Source of the DNA: DSVZ01 sp037439785
GTDB lineage: Bacteria > Verrucomicrobiota > Verrucomicrobiia > Limisphaerales > J093
Direction: 5' to 3'
Length of the DNA: 64,000 nt
Assembly: GCA_037439785.1 (NCBI GenBank)
Contig: JBBIVJ010000023.1
Span: 10,432-74,431 of the forward strand
The translations under genes and the position numbers were made by a program. A model generated the notes under the pieces. That model saw nothing but the letters and a program-made list of their open reading frames with translations, ran no database searches and was not told the DNA's origin. Below, piece after piece: positions 45,836-57,974 of the stretch; within the stretch, counting starts at the first letter, position 1; every line of letters starts with the position of its first letter.

Positions 45836-47296
45836 ATGACCATCCCCATCCGCTCCCTGGAACGCATCCGCGAGGTGTTGACCGCCATGCCGGAGGCGGA
45901 GGTGGTGGACCGGGCCTTCGCAGCGGGGGAGGTTTTGTTGCGGGAAGGCGAGCACTCGGACTGGGTTGGCCTGGTCATCCAAGGGGAGATCGAGTTGTTG
46001 AAGCGCGCCGCCGAAGGGCCCGAGCATTCGGTGGGCAGCATCCGGCCCGGCCAGTTTTTGGGCCTGCTGCTCCTGAGTTCGGGGGAGCCCTCGTTTCTGA
46101 CCGCGCAGGCCAGGACCGCGGGGCGGATGCTGGTGATGCCCCGCCGGACCTTCCTGCTGCTGCTCTACAACCTGCCGGGTTTTTACCAGATGATCGGGCC
46201 GTTGTTGCTGGGGAACCTGGTCAGCCGTTACCGGCGCGTGGTTCAACTGCACCTGCAGGTGGCCGAATTGAGCCGGGCCCTGGCGGGGGAGAAGACCCAG
46301 TTGCAGGCGACCATCCGTGAACTGGAGGCTACCCGCAACCGGCTCATTCAACAGGAGAAAATGGCCACCCTCGGCCTGATTACCGCGGGCATCGCCCACG
46401 AAATCAACAACCCCGTGGCCTCGCTCGCCCGTGCCGCCGATGCCATTGAGCCGGCCCTTCAGGCGGTGCTGGCACGGCCCATCGGCCCGGCGGAGGTCGA
46501 GGTTTTACGACAGGGCTTGAGCGAGGGACTGCGCGATCAGCCACTCCAGACTGAAGTGCACCGCGAACGGCTGGAACTACTGAACCTGCGATTTCCCGAC
46601 CTGCCCCGGTCGTTGCTCCGCACGTTGGCCCAGGTCGAGCCGGCCGTCTTGGAGGAGTTGGTGCATTACGTGGTTTCGCACCCGAGTGTTGAGCGCAAGG
46701 AATTGGCGCGACGCTGGATCGAAATGTTTGAAGTGGGGACTCTCGTGCGGAGCATCCGCGTGGCCGCGGAAAGAATCAGTGGTTTGGTCTGGAGCCTCAA
46801 GGGCTACAGCCGTCAGGACCAGGGCGAGTGGACCGAAGTGGACTTGCGGGAAGGGCTTCGGGATACGTTGGTGTTGTTCGGCTACGCGCTGAAGCGCTAC
46901 CAAGTCAAGGTGGACCTGCCCGTGCCCCTCCGGGTGCGTGGCCGACCGGGTGAGCTGAATCAGGTCTGGACCAACTTGATCCTCAACGCCTGCGAGGCAA
47001 TGGGGACCGAGGGAAGCCTAGAGTTGAGGGGAGAAATCGCCGCCAGCGGAGAGGTACAAGTGCATGTTCGGGATACCGGCCCGGGAGTGCCGCCCGATCT
47101 GCGGGAGCGCATTTTTGAAAGCGGTTTTACGACCAAAAAACCCCAGGAATCCGACAAGGGGGGCTTGGGTTTGGGACTTACCATCGCCCGTACCATTGTG
47201 GAACAACACGGGGGACGACTTACCGTGAATGAGACACCCGGCGGGGGCGCGGAGTTCACCGTGATCCTCCCCGGTGTTGCAGGGCATGTTGCTTGA
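45836..47296 (+). CDS. Histidine kinase with N-terminal cyclic-nucleotide-binding-like domain
   Basis: 486 residues, no membrane segment. Residues about 15-120 fit a CRP-like cNMP-binding fold (FAAGEVLLREGEHSDWVGLVIQGEIELLKR, GSIRPGQFLGLLLLSSGEPS). A coiled coil (ELSRALAGEKTQLQATIRELEATRNRLIQQ) leads to the phospho-acceptor His near residue 187 (GIAHEINNPVASLARAADAI). Instead of the second helix following directly, about 110 residues (205-315) intervene before VRSIRVAAERISGLVWSLKGYSR. The ATPase domain has NLILNACEAM, DTGPGVPPD and GGLGLGLTIARTIVEQHGG. It probably phosphorylates the preceding response regulator. The 3' half is less GC-rich than the 5' half. Confidence 0.9.
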   Translation: MTIPIRSLERIREVLTAMPEAEVVDRAFAAGEVLLREGEHSDWVGLVIQGEIELLKRAAEGPEHSVGSIRPGQFLGLLLLSSGEPSFLTAQARTAGRMLVMPRRTFLLLLYNLPGFYQMIGPLLLGNLVSRYRRVVQLHLQVAELSRALAGEKTQLQATIRELEATRNRLIQQEKMATLGLITAGIAHEINNPVASLARAADAIEPALQAVLARPIGPAEVEVLRQGLSEGLRDQPLQTEVHRERLELLNLRFPDLPRSLLRTLAQVEPAVLEELVHYVVSHPSVERKELARRWIEMFEVGTLVRSIRVAAERISGLVWSLKGYSRQDQGEWTEVDLREGLRDTLVLFGYALKRYQVKVDLPVPLRVRGRPGELNQVWTNLILNACEAMGTEGSLELRGEIAASGEVQVHVRDTGPGVPPDLRERIFESGFTTKKPQESDKGGLGLGLTIARTIVEQHGGRLTVNETPGGGAEFTVILPGVAGHVA

Positions 47297-48463
47297 GCAT
47301 TGCCCAACAACAGGCTGGGTGAATATTTCCGGTTGTTATCCGGGGCGGGAGCACAGCCCATAAAATGCGGTCCAAAGGAAGAATCTGTTGGTTTTCGCGC
47401 AACCTTTGGAGCCACAATTCTCCATGGCCAGTCCGCCCAAACAAGGGGCGATATTTGATCTACGCCAGGAGCATAATTCGGAACGACTTGTGGTTCGGGA
47501 TTCTCCGCCAAGTGCAGGTCGGACCGCCCGCAAACGCCAAGTGTAGACCATTTCCCTCCCTCCCCAAGATGGCCTTCGATCCGTACATTCGGCGAAGATC
47601 GATCCACACAAGTGATTGGGGCATAAATAGATTTTTAAGTCCGTAGAGATGGTTTCCATCCCGCAAGAATTCGATTTACGAATTGAGGGTGTACCACCGA
47701 GCGCGGCAGTGTAATGCAGCTGGGGGACTTGGAGTGAAACGAGCAGCGCGCGGGGCGACTGGAGCTGTCGCGGTCCATCATCGGCTAGGCCGCGAAAGCC
47801 GTTCGACGCAAAAAACGGCGCTAGCAGTAGAGAACAAACAGCCAAGGTTACACGCAAATTGTTTGGGATTTGGGTGCTCGATTTAATTGGCAGCAGATCA
47901 TGAAGTTGTGCCTTTGCAGTGACCCGTATTGTCAATTACTGACAACAGTGGAAGGTGACCAACTTTTAGAGGGCAACTTCTAAATCTCCCGAGTTTATCC
48001 CATACAAGCAAGCATTGGAACCGCTGCCGGCGGAGATGTGTCTGTGGAACTTACCGAAGAGGATAGAGAGTTGGCGAGAAATGCCGTTGTTTCTCTTAAG
48101 AACGCCACAATGGGAAATTCAGTAATCTAGAAGTTGTAATTTGCAACCACTTGCTGCTAAGAAGCTAACTGAATAACAATGTGGTGGCAATGCCCTGAAC
48201 GAAGCGGTATTCTTTCTGCGACCATTAATGCTGAACATTTTGGGCGGTACACCAGCTGCGTTGGAACTACTGCGAATCTTGGGAAACGCTCAACTCAAGA
48301 GACAACACAAAAGTCTTCAGTGATTACTACCTCCGTGCTCAGATTCATGGTTTACGTCATTCCCGGTCTCGGAAGGACAATTTTTTTTGTGTGTATGCTG
48401 CAGGTTTTCACAATGCATTGAATTCCAGCAGGATATTCTATTTATTTTTTTCGTTTTAACCCA
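47297..48463 (+). other. Long AT-richer region without a supported gene, upstream of rrn
   Basis: About 1.17 kb with no frame I can defend. Minus-strand frames such as 47336-47935 have mixed composition and no recognisable domain. A short plus-strand stretch near 48023-48108 reads like a protein fragment (GGDVSVELTEEDRELARNAV) but is isolated. Composition is much less GC-rich than most of the window. It may be decayed sequence or long rrn upstream DNA. Confidence 0.5.
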
Positions 48464-48491
48464 TTGACAACAAGTAAATAGTCAGTAAATT
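48464..48491 (+). promoter_or_regulatory. rrn operon promoter
   Basis: A perfect -35 TTGACA (48464-48469) and TAAATT (48486-48491) are 16 nt apart, with an AT-rich upstream tract (48437-48463) resembling an UP element. A leader hairpin follows (GGTCTC 48492-48497 with GAGACC 48516-48521). Confidence 0.8.
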
Positions 48492-48521
48492 GGTCTCCCC
48501 TTACGGGGAAAAGCTGAGACC

Positions 48522-48532
48522 GATCTTTGAAA
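48522..48532 (+). promoter_or_regulatory. boxA-like antitermination site in the rrn leader
   Basis: GATCTTTGAAA resembles boxA (consensus TGCTCTTTA-A). A related GTTCTTTGAAA occurs in the spacer just before 23S near 50435-50445, as in other rrn operons, where boxA recruits the Nus factors. Confidence 0.55.
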
Positions 48533-48540
48533 TTTGAGTT

Positions 48541-48553
48541 GTGCAACATTCGC
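48541..48553 (+). other. 5' half of the 16S processing stem
   Basis: The 13-mer here is the exact reverse complement of 50192-50204, just past the 16S 3' end. The two would pair to form the RNase III-type stem closing pre-16S. A second 11-bp hairpin with a TTTGCG loop (48558-48585 region) follows on the leader side. Confidence 0.8.
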
Positions 48554-48602
48554 AAAGCAAGGCATTCTTTTGCGAGAATGCCTTGAGGGAGACTAGAAAT
48601 TA

Positions 48603-50175
<1,573 letters not shown>

Positions 50176-50266
50176 TAACATGTTTCCAAAAGCGAATGTT
50201 GCACACTTCAGGTTTCATGTACGGCCTGACTTATAACATATTCAAACCAAGCAAATTATCCTGCTT

Positions 50267-50342
50267 GGGGCTGTAGCTCAGGTGGTAGAGCGGTAGCTTT
50301 GCAAGCTATAGGTCAGGAGTTCGAATCTCCTCAGCTCCACCA
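50267..50342 (+). tRNA. tRNA-Ala (UGC)
   Basis: Acceptor GGGGCTG (50267-50273) pairs with CAGCTCC with one G-U; the anticodon loop carries TGC within AGCTTTGCAAGCT; T loop TTCGAAT; CCA encoded at 50340-50342. It precedes tRNA-Ile, the reverse of the usual Ile-Ala order. Confidence 0.97.
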
Positions 50343-50346
50343 GCAC

Positions 50347-50423
50347 GGACCTGTAGCTCAGCTGGTTAGAGCATGCGCTTGATAAGCGCAGGGTCACTGG
50401 TTCAAGTCCAGTCAGGTCCACCA
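50347..50423 (+). tRNA. tRNA-Ile (GAU)
   Basis: Acceptor GGACCTG (50347-50353) pairs with CAGGTCC; anticodon GAT in CGCTTGATAAGCG; T loop TTCAAGT; CCA encoded at 50421-50423. It lies only 4 nt after tRNA-Ala in the 16S-23S spacer. Confidence 0.97.
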
Positions 50424-50463
50424 GTTTGAGTTTTGTTCTTTGAAATCTGCGCATATTTTTTTT

Positions 50464-53308
<2,845 letters not shown>

Positions 53309-53337
53309 AAATATGCGCAGGTTTCAGGGAACTTTAC

Positions 53338-53452
53338 CGTGGTGACTATAAAGTGGCGGATCGACCCGAATCCATTCCGAACTCGGCCGTCAAACGCCAC
53401 CTTGCCGATGGTAGTGGTTGTTTAGCTTCCGCGAGAGTAGGTAGTTGCCACA
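53338..53452 (+). rRNA. 5S ribosomal RNA
   Basis: Contains the conserved CCGAACTCGG, GCCGATGGTAGT and GCGAGAGTAGG segments, with terminal GTGG/CCAC pairing. About 115 nt. Ends are approximate. No hairpin plus T-run terminator follows. Confidence 0.93.
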
Positions 53453-53481
53453 AGTCATGTTGACTTCCTGTGTCTCTCTTC

Positions 53482-54087
53482 ATGACACTACATGTTATCC
53501 AGCACGGGGGAGTTGTACTATTTCTTTTGGTGATTGTAGCGGCCGCGATTTTTGTGCTACTGATTGAGAAGTTATTTTTTTTTCATCGGCAGTACGTCAA
53601 TTGTGACGAATTCCTGAGTGGTATTCGGACTGTCTTGAAACGAGGTAATATCGCAGAAGCACTTTCTATCTGCGATGCAACACCAGGGCCTGTAGCTCGA
53701 TTAGTTAAGGCAGCGATTATGGATCGTACCCGCTCTGTGGATCAGTTACGAAATCTACTTTATGCAGCCAGTTTAAGTGAAACCATTCGATTGGAGGAGA
53801 AGTTATTTTTTTTGGCGACGCTGATAAAAATTGCACCCTTGCTAGGTTTTTGGGGGGTTATCTTGGGTCTCATGGATATTTTTGAAGTCTTTCTGGCCAC
53901 CGACGCTCCTGCCCTCGCCGACCAACTTGTTGTGGGCATGTGGAAGGCTTTGGTTTGCAGTGGATTCGGGTTGGCAATCTTCATACCAGGAAGGCTAGGA
54001 TACGAATACTTAATTCAACGGTTACGGCGGTTCATTGTTGAATTGGAGAAATGTATCATCGAGATTCTAACGATCTTGAAAGAATAG
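53482..54087 (+). CDS. ExbB/TolQ/MotA-like proton-channel protein
   Basis: 201 residues from the ATG at 53482 (a GTG at 53470 is an alternative). Three membrane segments in the ExbB layout: one near residues 10-33 (VVLFLLVIVAAAIFVLLIEKLFF), then APLLGFWGVILGLMDIF and LVCSGFGLAIFIPGRLGYEYL near the C-terminal half. The cytoplasmic loop (GIRTVLKRGNIAEALSICDATPGPVARLVKAAI) is typical. With ExbD it converts proton motive force for TonB-type energy transfer. The start lies about 29 nt after 5S, with no ribosome-binding site that stands out. Codon use is AT-rich versus the rest of the window. Confidence 0.87.
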   Translation: MTLHVIQHGGVVLFLLVIVAAAIFVLLIEKLFFFHRQYVNCDEFLSGIRTVLKRGNIAEALSICDATPGPVARLVKAAIMDRTRSVDQLRNLLYAASLSETIRLEEKLFFLATLIKIAPLLGFWGVILGLMDIFEVFLATDAPALADQLVVGMWKALVCSGFGLAIFIPGRLGYEYLIQRLRRFIVELEKCIIEILTILKE

Positions 54088-54096
54088 CTCTAACAA

Positions 54097-54537
54097 GTGG
54101 AGTGGATTCCCAAACGGTTGAGTCGAAAAATTGTTCCACGCTTTGACTTCTTTGAGGATGTTTGCGTGGCAGCCTTGGTGGTTTTTTTCTTGTTGTTATC
54201 ACTGGTCATTTTTCGAAGTGATTTGGCCCCTATTGCTGGAGTGGCCGTCCAAATCCCGCAGTCGGAAACGGTGTGGTTTTATTCTGGAGTCACCCCTGTG
54301 TTGGTTGTGGTTGATAAAGATGGGCGGTTTTATTTCAGACACCAGCTAATGAATCAAGGTTTATTATACTCTAATCTAAACAGAATCAGTCACGTCGTCA
54401 GTTCGAATGTTCCGCTTGTGGTTAGAGCTGATAAGCATCTGAATCTGGATACCTTGATGCGTGTATACGATGTTTGTCAGCGGGCAGGCATTTCGAATCT
54501 GATCTTAGAAGTTATAAGATCAAAGCCTACACAATAG
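54097..54537 (+). CDS. ExbD/TolR-like protein
   Basis: 146 residues from a GTG at 54097, nine nt after the exbB stop. One N-terminal membrane segment (CVAALVVFFLLLSLVIF) with an Asp just before it (FEDVCVAAL), the expected position of the proton-carrying acidic residue. The periplasmic part ends with VPLVVRADKHLNLDTLMRVYDVCQRAGISNLILEV, the usual ExbD/TolR C-terminal fold. Confidence 0.85.
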   Translation: MEWIPKRLSRKIVPRFDFFEDVCVAALVVFFLLLSLVIFRSDLAPIAGVAVQIPQSETVWFYSGVTPVLVVVDKDGRFYFRHQLMNQGLLYSNLNRISHVVSSNVPLVVRADKHLNLDTLMRVYDVCQRAGISNLILEVIRSKPTQ

Positions 54538-54571
54538 ACCAAGCATCTCAACCTGCTAGCAGAGGTCTTTT

Positions 54572-55315
54572 ATGAATCACGGATTAGCTGACAAGCATCG
54601 GCTTCTGATGTTTTTGGCGGGGGTCATTGGACTTCACTTTTTCCTCGTTGAGATGGTGCTTTCAAGGTTGACGCTGCGGGGCAGTGTTCGGTTTAAGATT
54701 CTGCAACCAGATGGATGGCATCTAAAATCATTTTATGATGAGATGGCATGGACATCAACTCGTCCAAGTAACTTTCCCGGCATGAGCGATTATTCGCTTC
54801 CTTACTGGCAGCATCCAAGTAATGAATGGCCCAATATGACGGCGCTGAATATAAGATATTTGTATTTGAGCCGGAGAAACAGTGGTATTCAATACACATC
54901 GGGTTCAGGAGAAAACTTGTTTCCAGTCGGTTTGTCGGTTAGGAGCCTCGAGACTCTGAGCAAGGATTTTATCAGTACGTTCGGAGTTTCCACGGAGCCT
55001 CAGGGGAAACTTTTGGGCAATTCAGCACTACGAGTGAGGGAACAATTAAGGCATTTTTGCCTTGAACACAATTATGCCTTACCAGAATGGACTAATTCTC
55101 AAATATTGAATCCAACTGTTGTCCAGGTATTACTGGACAGTGATGCAGCGGTTTTGGCGGCATCCACGTTGCCACCTGGCTCTGGGTTCAATGTTGCAGA
55201 TCAGAACGCTCTGCGCATGCCACGTAGTTTGCGATTTCGTGTTGCGAGTACTGAGACCCATCCCTCATTAAGCTGGGGACTTCTCGAATTTGTCTGGCAC
55301 ACCAAGCTGCCCTAA
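54572..55315 (+). CDS. Envelope protein in the TonB position, TonB-like C-terminus
   Basis: 247 residues with one N-terminal membrane anchor (RLLMFLAGVIGLHFFLVEMVLS). The body is not recognised. The C-terminal segment NPTVVQVLLDSDAAVLAASTLPPGSGFNVADQNALRMPRSLRFRV has the strand pattern of a TonB C-terminal domain. Placement after exbB and exbD supports a TonB-like role, but there is no Pro-rich linker. AT-rich codons. Confidence 0.6.
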   Translation: MNHGLADKHRLLMFLAGVIGLHFFLVEMVLSRLTLRGSVRFKILQPDGWHLKSFYDEMAWTSTRPSNFPGMSDYSLPYWQHPSNEWPNMTALNIRYLYLSRRNSGIQYTSGSGENLFPVGLSVRSLETLSKDFISTFGVSTEPQGKLLGNSALRVREQLRHFCLEHNYALPEWTNSQILNPTVVQVLLDSDAAVLAASTLPPGSGFNVADQNALRMPRSLRFRVASTETHPSLSWGLLEFVWHTKLP

Positions 55316-55347
55316 AGGCTTCCGGAGGTTTCCCATGCTCTTTTGCC

Positions 55348-55572
55348 ATGAATTTATCCATGGCCATCTTTTTTTATGTGATGTTAATCTTAGTGGTTGT
55401 CGGTATCTTGGCTTTTTCCTACAGCTTCCGGAACCGGCGATTTGGTTCCACTAGCAAACCAGATCAAGTTTTCCGATGCGTTGCATGTGGGAATATCTAT
55501 ACGGACGATCCTGACGTTGATCGTTCTCGCTGTCCCCAGTGCATGACCATCAACGTTCCGTATCGCTTTTAA
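55348..55572 (+). CDS. Small membrane protein with zinc-ribbon tail
   Basis: 74 residues. A single membrane segment (AIFFYVMLILVVVGILAFSYSF) is followed by a C-terminal zinc ribbon with four Cys in the pattern CVAC-x15-CPQC. Likely a membrane-tethered metal-binding protein of unknown role. The last 4 nt overlap the 3' end of guaB on the other strand. Confidence 0.7.
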   Translation: MNLSMAIFFYVMLILVVVGILAFSYSFRNRRFGSTSKPDQVFRCVACGNIYTDDPDVDRSRCPQCMTINVPYRF

Positions 55573-57143
55573 GTTTGCTGGCTACTGGTTTTCAATTCGA
55601 CCACATCATGCGGAGCCGCCTCACGGCGTCCTGAAGACGTTACTCGTGTGTACCGTGCGAAGCACTGCAGTTCAACCAATGTTCTTGCTCCCAGATAACC
55701 CATGCCAGATTGGATTCCTCCGATGAGTTGCCCCAAGACTCCTTCAACCGGCCCGGTGACCTCTTTGAGGGCCTCGATCCCTTCGGCGACTACTTTGGTA
55801 AAATGGACGCGCATGTGGCCGTAGCGGGCTGCCGCGCCTGCTTTCATGGCTGCCAAGCTGCCCATGCCCCTGTATTGTTTGTAGAGTTTTCCCTCAATTT
55901 CCATGATTTCACCGGGCGCCTCAGAACAGCCGGCAAACAAGCTCCCGCACATAACCGCGTCGGCCAGCGTCAACGCCTTGACGATGTCCCCCGAGCGCGT
56001 AATCCCGCCATCTGCGACGATGTAGATCCCCCGCGGCCGGGCAGTGCGTGAGCAAACGTACAGAGCGGTCAGTTGCGGAATACCCACTCCGGCCACGAGA
56101 CGGGTAGTACAAATGGAACCGGGGCCCTGACCCACTTTAACGGCATCTGCCCCGCACTTGGCCAGAAACTCCACCCCCTCGGCGCTGGTGACGTTTCCAG
56201 CCAGGATGGGAAGTTCCGGGAACGCGGCCCGGATCATGCAGACGGCCTCTCCCACGCCGCGGCTGAAGCCGTGGGCAGTGGAAACGGCCACCATGTCCAG
56301 CCCCCTTTCAACCAAGGCCCCCACGTGACTGATCAACCGATCGCGGTCCAGTTCGCCGAAGGCATTGCGCGTTGCGGAAACCGCAGCGCCGCACAACAAC
56401 CTGAACCGCGCGTCTCGTGCCGGTCTGAACTGCGCCTGTCGTTCCTGGGTAATGCGCTCCACGTCGCTCATGGTGAAAAGCCCCCGCAAACGATCTTCCG
56501 CATCCACCACCAAGAGTTTGTGGATGCCCGGGTGTTCGGTGAAAAAGCGGTCCGCCCGGGCGATGGGGTCACCCCCCAGTTCCGTCTCCTGGACCGTGTG
56601 TACGAGGGACCGGGGGGTGAGCACCTTGGCCACAGGCTGCTGGGCGTAGCGCGGTTTGACCACATGGCTTGAGAGCAATCCGACCAGATGGCCGTGGTTA
56701 TCCACCACCGGGAACGTCCCAAATGTGAACCGCTTTTCCTCGATCAGTCGCAGGACATCGCCCACAAACTGCTCCGGCGTGACCTTGATCGGGTCCTGGA
56801 TCAGGCCGTGGATGTGCTTCTTGACGCGGGTGACCTCGGTAATCTGCTGATGCGCGGACATGTTGTAGTGGATGAACCCCATTCCGCCGTTCAGGGCCAG
56901 TGCAATGGCCATGCGGGATTCCGTGACAGTATCCATGTCCGCCGAAAGGATCGGGATGTGCAAAGCCAACTTTTCGGCCAGGCGCGTGTCCAACTGCGTT
57001 TCCCCGGGGAGCACCTCGGAGTAGCGGGTGGCCAGGGTAACGTCGTCGTAGGTCAACGCGGTGTGGCGATGAGCCGGGAAGAACTCGTCCGCGGGCAGAA
57101 AAAACTGCGCGTCCAGGTCAGCGGGTACCAATTCGCTTGCCAT
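55569..57143 (-). CDS. guaB: Inosine-5'-monophosphate dehydrogenase
   Basis: 524 residues. N-terminal ALTYDDVTLATRYSEVLP; two CBS motifs between about 105 and 235 (PEQFVGDVLRLIEEKRFTFGTFPVVDNHGHLVGLL, DRLRGLFTMSD); catalytic Cys in the loop GQGPGSICTTRLVAGVG; ADGGITRSGDIVKAL and EGKLYKQYRGMGS. The flap Arg-Tyr pair appears as AAARYGH. The enzyme makes XMP for GMP synthesis. The 3' end near the rrn-linked genes is less GC-rich than the 5' end. Confidence 0.93.
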   Translation of the reverse strand: MASELVPADLDAQFFLPADEFFPAHRHTALTYDDVTLATRYSEVLPGETQLDTRLAEKLALHIPILSADMDTVTESRMAIALALNGGMGFIHYNMSAHQQITEVTRVKKHIHGLIQDPIKVTPEQFVGDVLRLIEEKRFTFGTFPVVDNHGHLVGLLSSHVVKPRYAQQPVAKVLTPRSLVHTVQETELGGDPIARADRFFTEHPGIHKLLVVDAEDRLRGLFTMSDVERITQERQAQFRPARDARFRLLCGAAVSATRNAFGELDRDRLISHVGALVERGLDMVAVSTAHGFSRGVGEAVCMIRAAFPELPILAGNVTSAEGVEFLAKCGADAVKVGQGPGSICTTRLVAGVGIPQLTALYVCSRTARPRGIYIVADGGITRSGDIVKALTLADAVMCGSLFAGCSEAPGEIMEIEGKLYKQYRGMGSLAAMKAGAAARYGHMRVHFTKVVAEGIEALKEVTGPVEGVLGQLIGGIQSGMGYLGARTLVELQCFARYTRVTSSGRREAAPHDVVELKTSSQQT

Positions 57144-57251
57144 GCAAAAAAATGCCCGCCCGACTTTCGGGTTGGCAAGAGGGAAAGCCGGCGACCTTGC
57201 CGGGCCTTGTCGGGGGGCATCTGAAGGGAGAGAAGTCCGGCCGCCGCAGCT

Positions 57252-57974
57252 CTAGGCCCAGCGAGCCGGCCGGCTGTCCAACTGGAACACCTGCCCCGAC
57301 ACGTTGTTCAGGCTGCACAGGAAAACCACGAAACGGGCCACCTCCTCGACGCGGTTCGGTCGCCGGAGCAGGTTGCAGTTCACCAAACGGTCCCACGCCC
57401 CGGCTGGCAGCCGAGCGGTCATGCGGGTGGCCAGAATGCCCGGCAAAACCACGTTCACGCGGACGTTGAGGGGGGCCCCTTCCGCCGCCAGGGCCTGGCT
57501 CAGCCCGATCAACCCGGCCTTGGCGGCGGCGTAAGCAGCCTGTCCTGCCGCCCCGGCCCGGCCGGCGTAACTGCCAATGTTCACAATGCTTCCGCCGTTC
57601 CCCTCTCCCAACAGGTGCAGAGCTGCCCGGCTGCACCGTGCGGCGCCGGTCAGATTCACCGCCAGGGTGCGGTCCCAGTCCGACTCCTTCAGCAAGGGCA
57701 GCACGCTGTCCGCGGTCACGCCGGCGTTGTTGACGAGGGCGTCCAGGCGGCCCCACCGCTCGGCCAGTTCCTGGACCAACCGTTCCGGGTCGCCGGGGCG
57801 AGTCACATCCAGCGGGAGCGGCCAGACATCCGGGCTCTGGAAGGGGACAGGGTGAGTGTGGTAAGCCGCCACGGTCCGCCAACCACCGGCGGCAAAGGCC
57901 TCCACCAGGGCGCGGCCCAATCCACCCGCCGCCCCCGTGATCCACACCACCGGTTTGGCCGGGGTCTCCTTCAT
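57252..57974 (-). CDS. Short-chain dehydrogenase/reductase
   Basis: 240 residues from the ATG at 57974. Cofactor motif GAAGGLGRAL, NNAGVTADS, catalytic Ser in NIGSYAGRAG and YAAAKAG. The C-terminal NVSGQVFQLDS is FabG-like. Its start overlaps the amidohydrolase stop by 4 nt, so the pair is coupled. The substrate is unknown; a carbonyl group in a fatty or secondary metabolite pathway is possible. Confidence 0.88.
   Translation of the reverse strand: MKETPAKPVVWITGAAGGLGRALVEAFAAGGWRTVAAYHTHPVPFQSPDVWPLPLDVTRPGDPERLVQELAERWGRLDALVNNAGVTADSVLPLLKESDWDRTLAVNLTGAARCSRAALHLLGEGNGGSIVNIGSYAGRAGAAGQAAYAAAKAGLIGLSQALAAEGAPLNVRVNVVLPGILATRMTARLPAGAWDRLVNCNLLRRPNRVEEVARFVVFLCSLNNVSGQVFQLDSRPARWA

Noticed and set aside
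47336..47935. 199-aa minus-strand frame upstream of rrn
   Set aside because: No recognisable domain, mixed composition and no ribosome-binding site.
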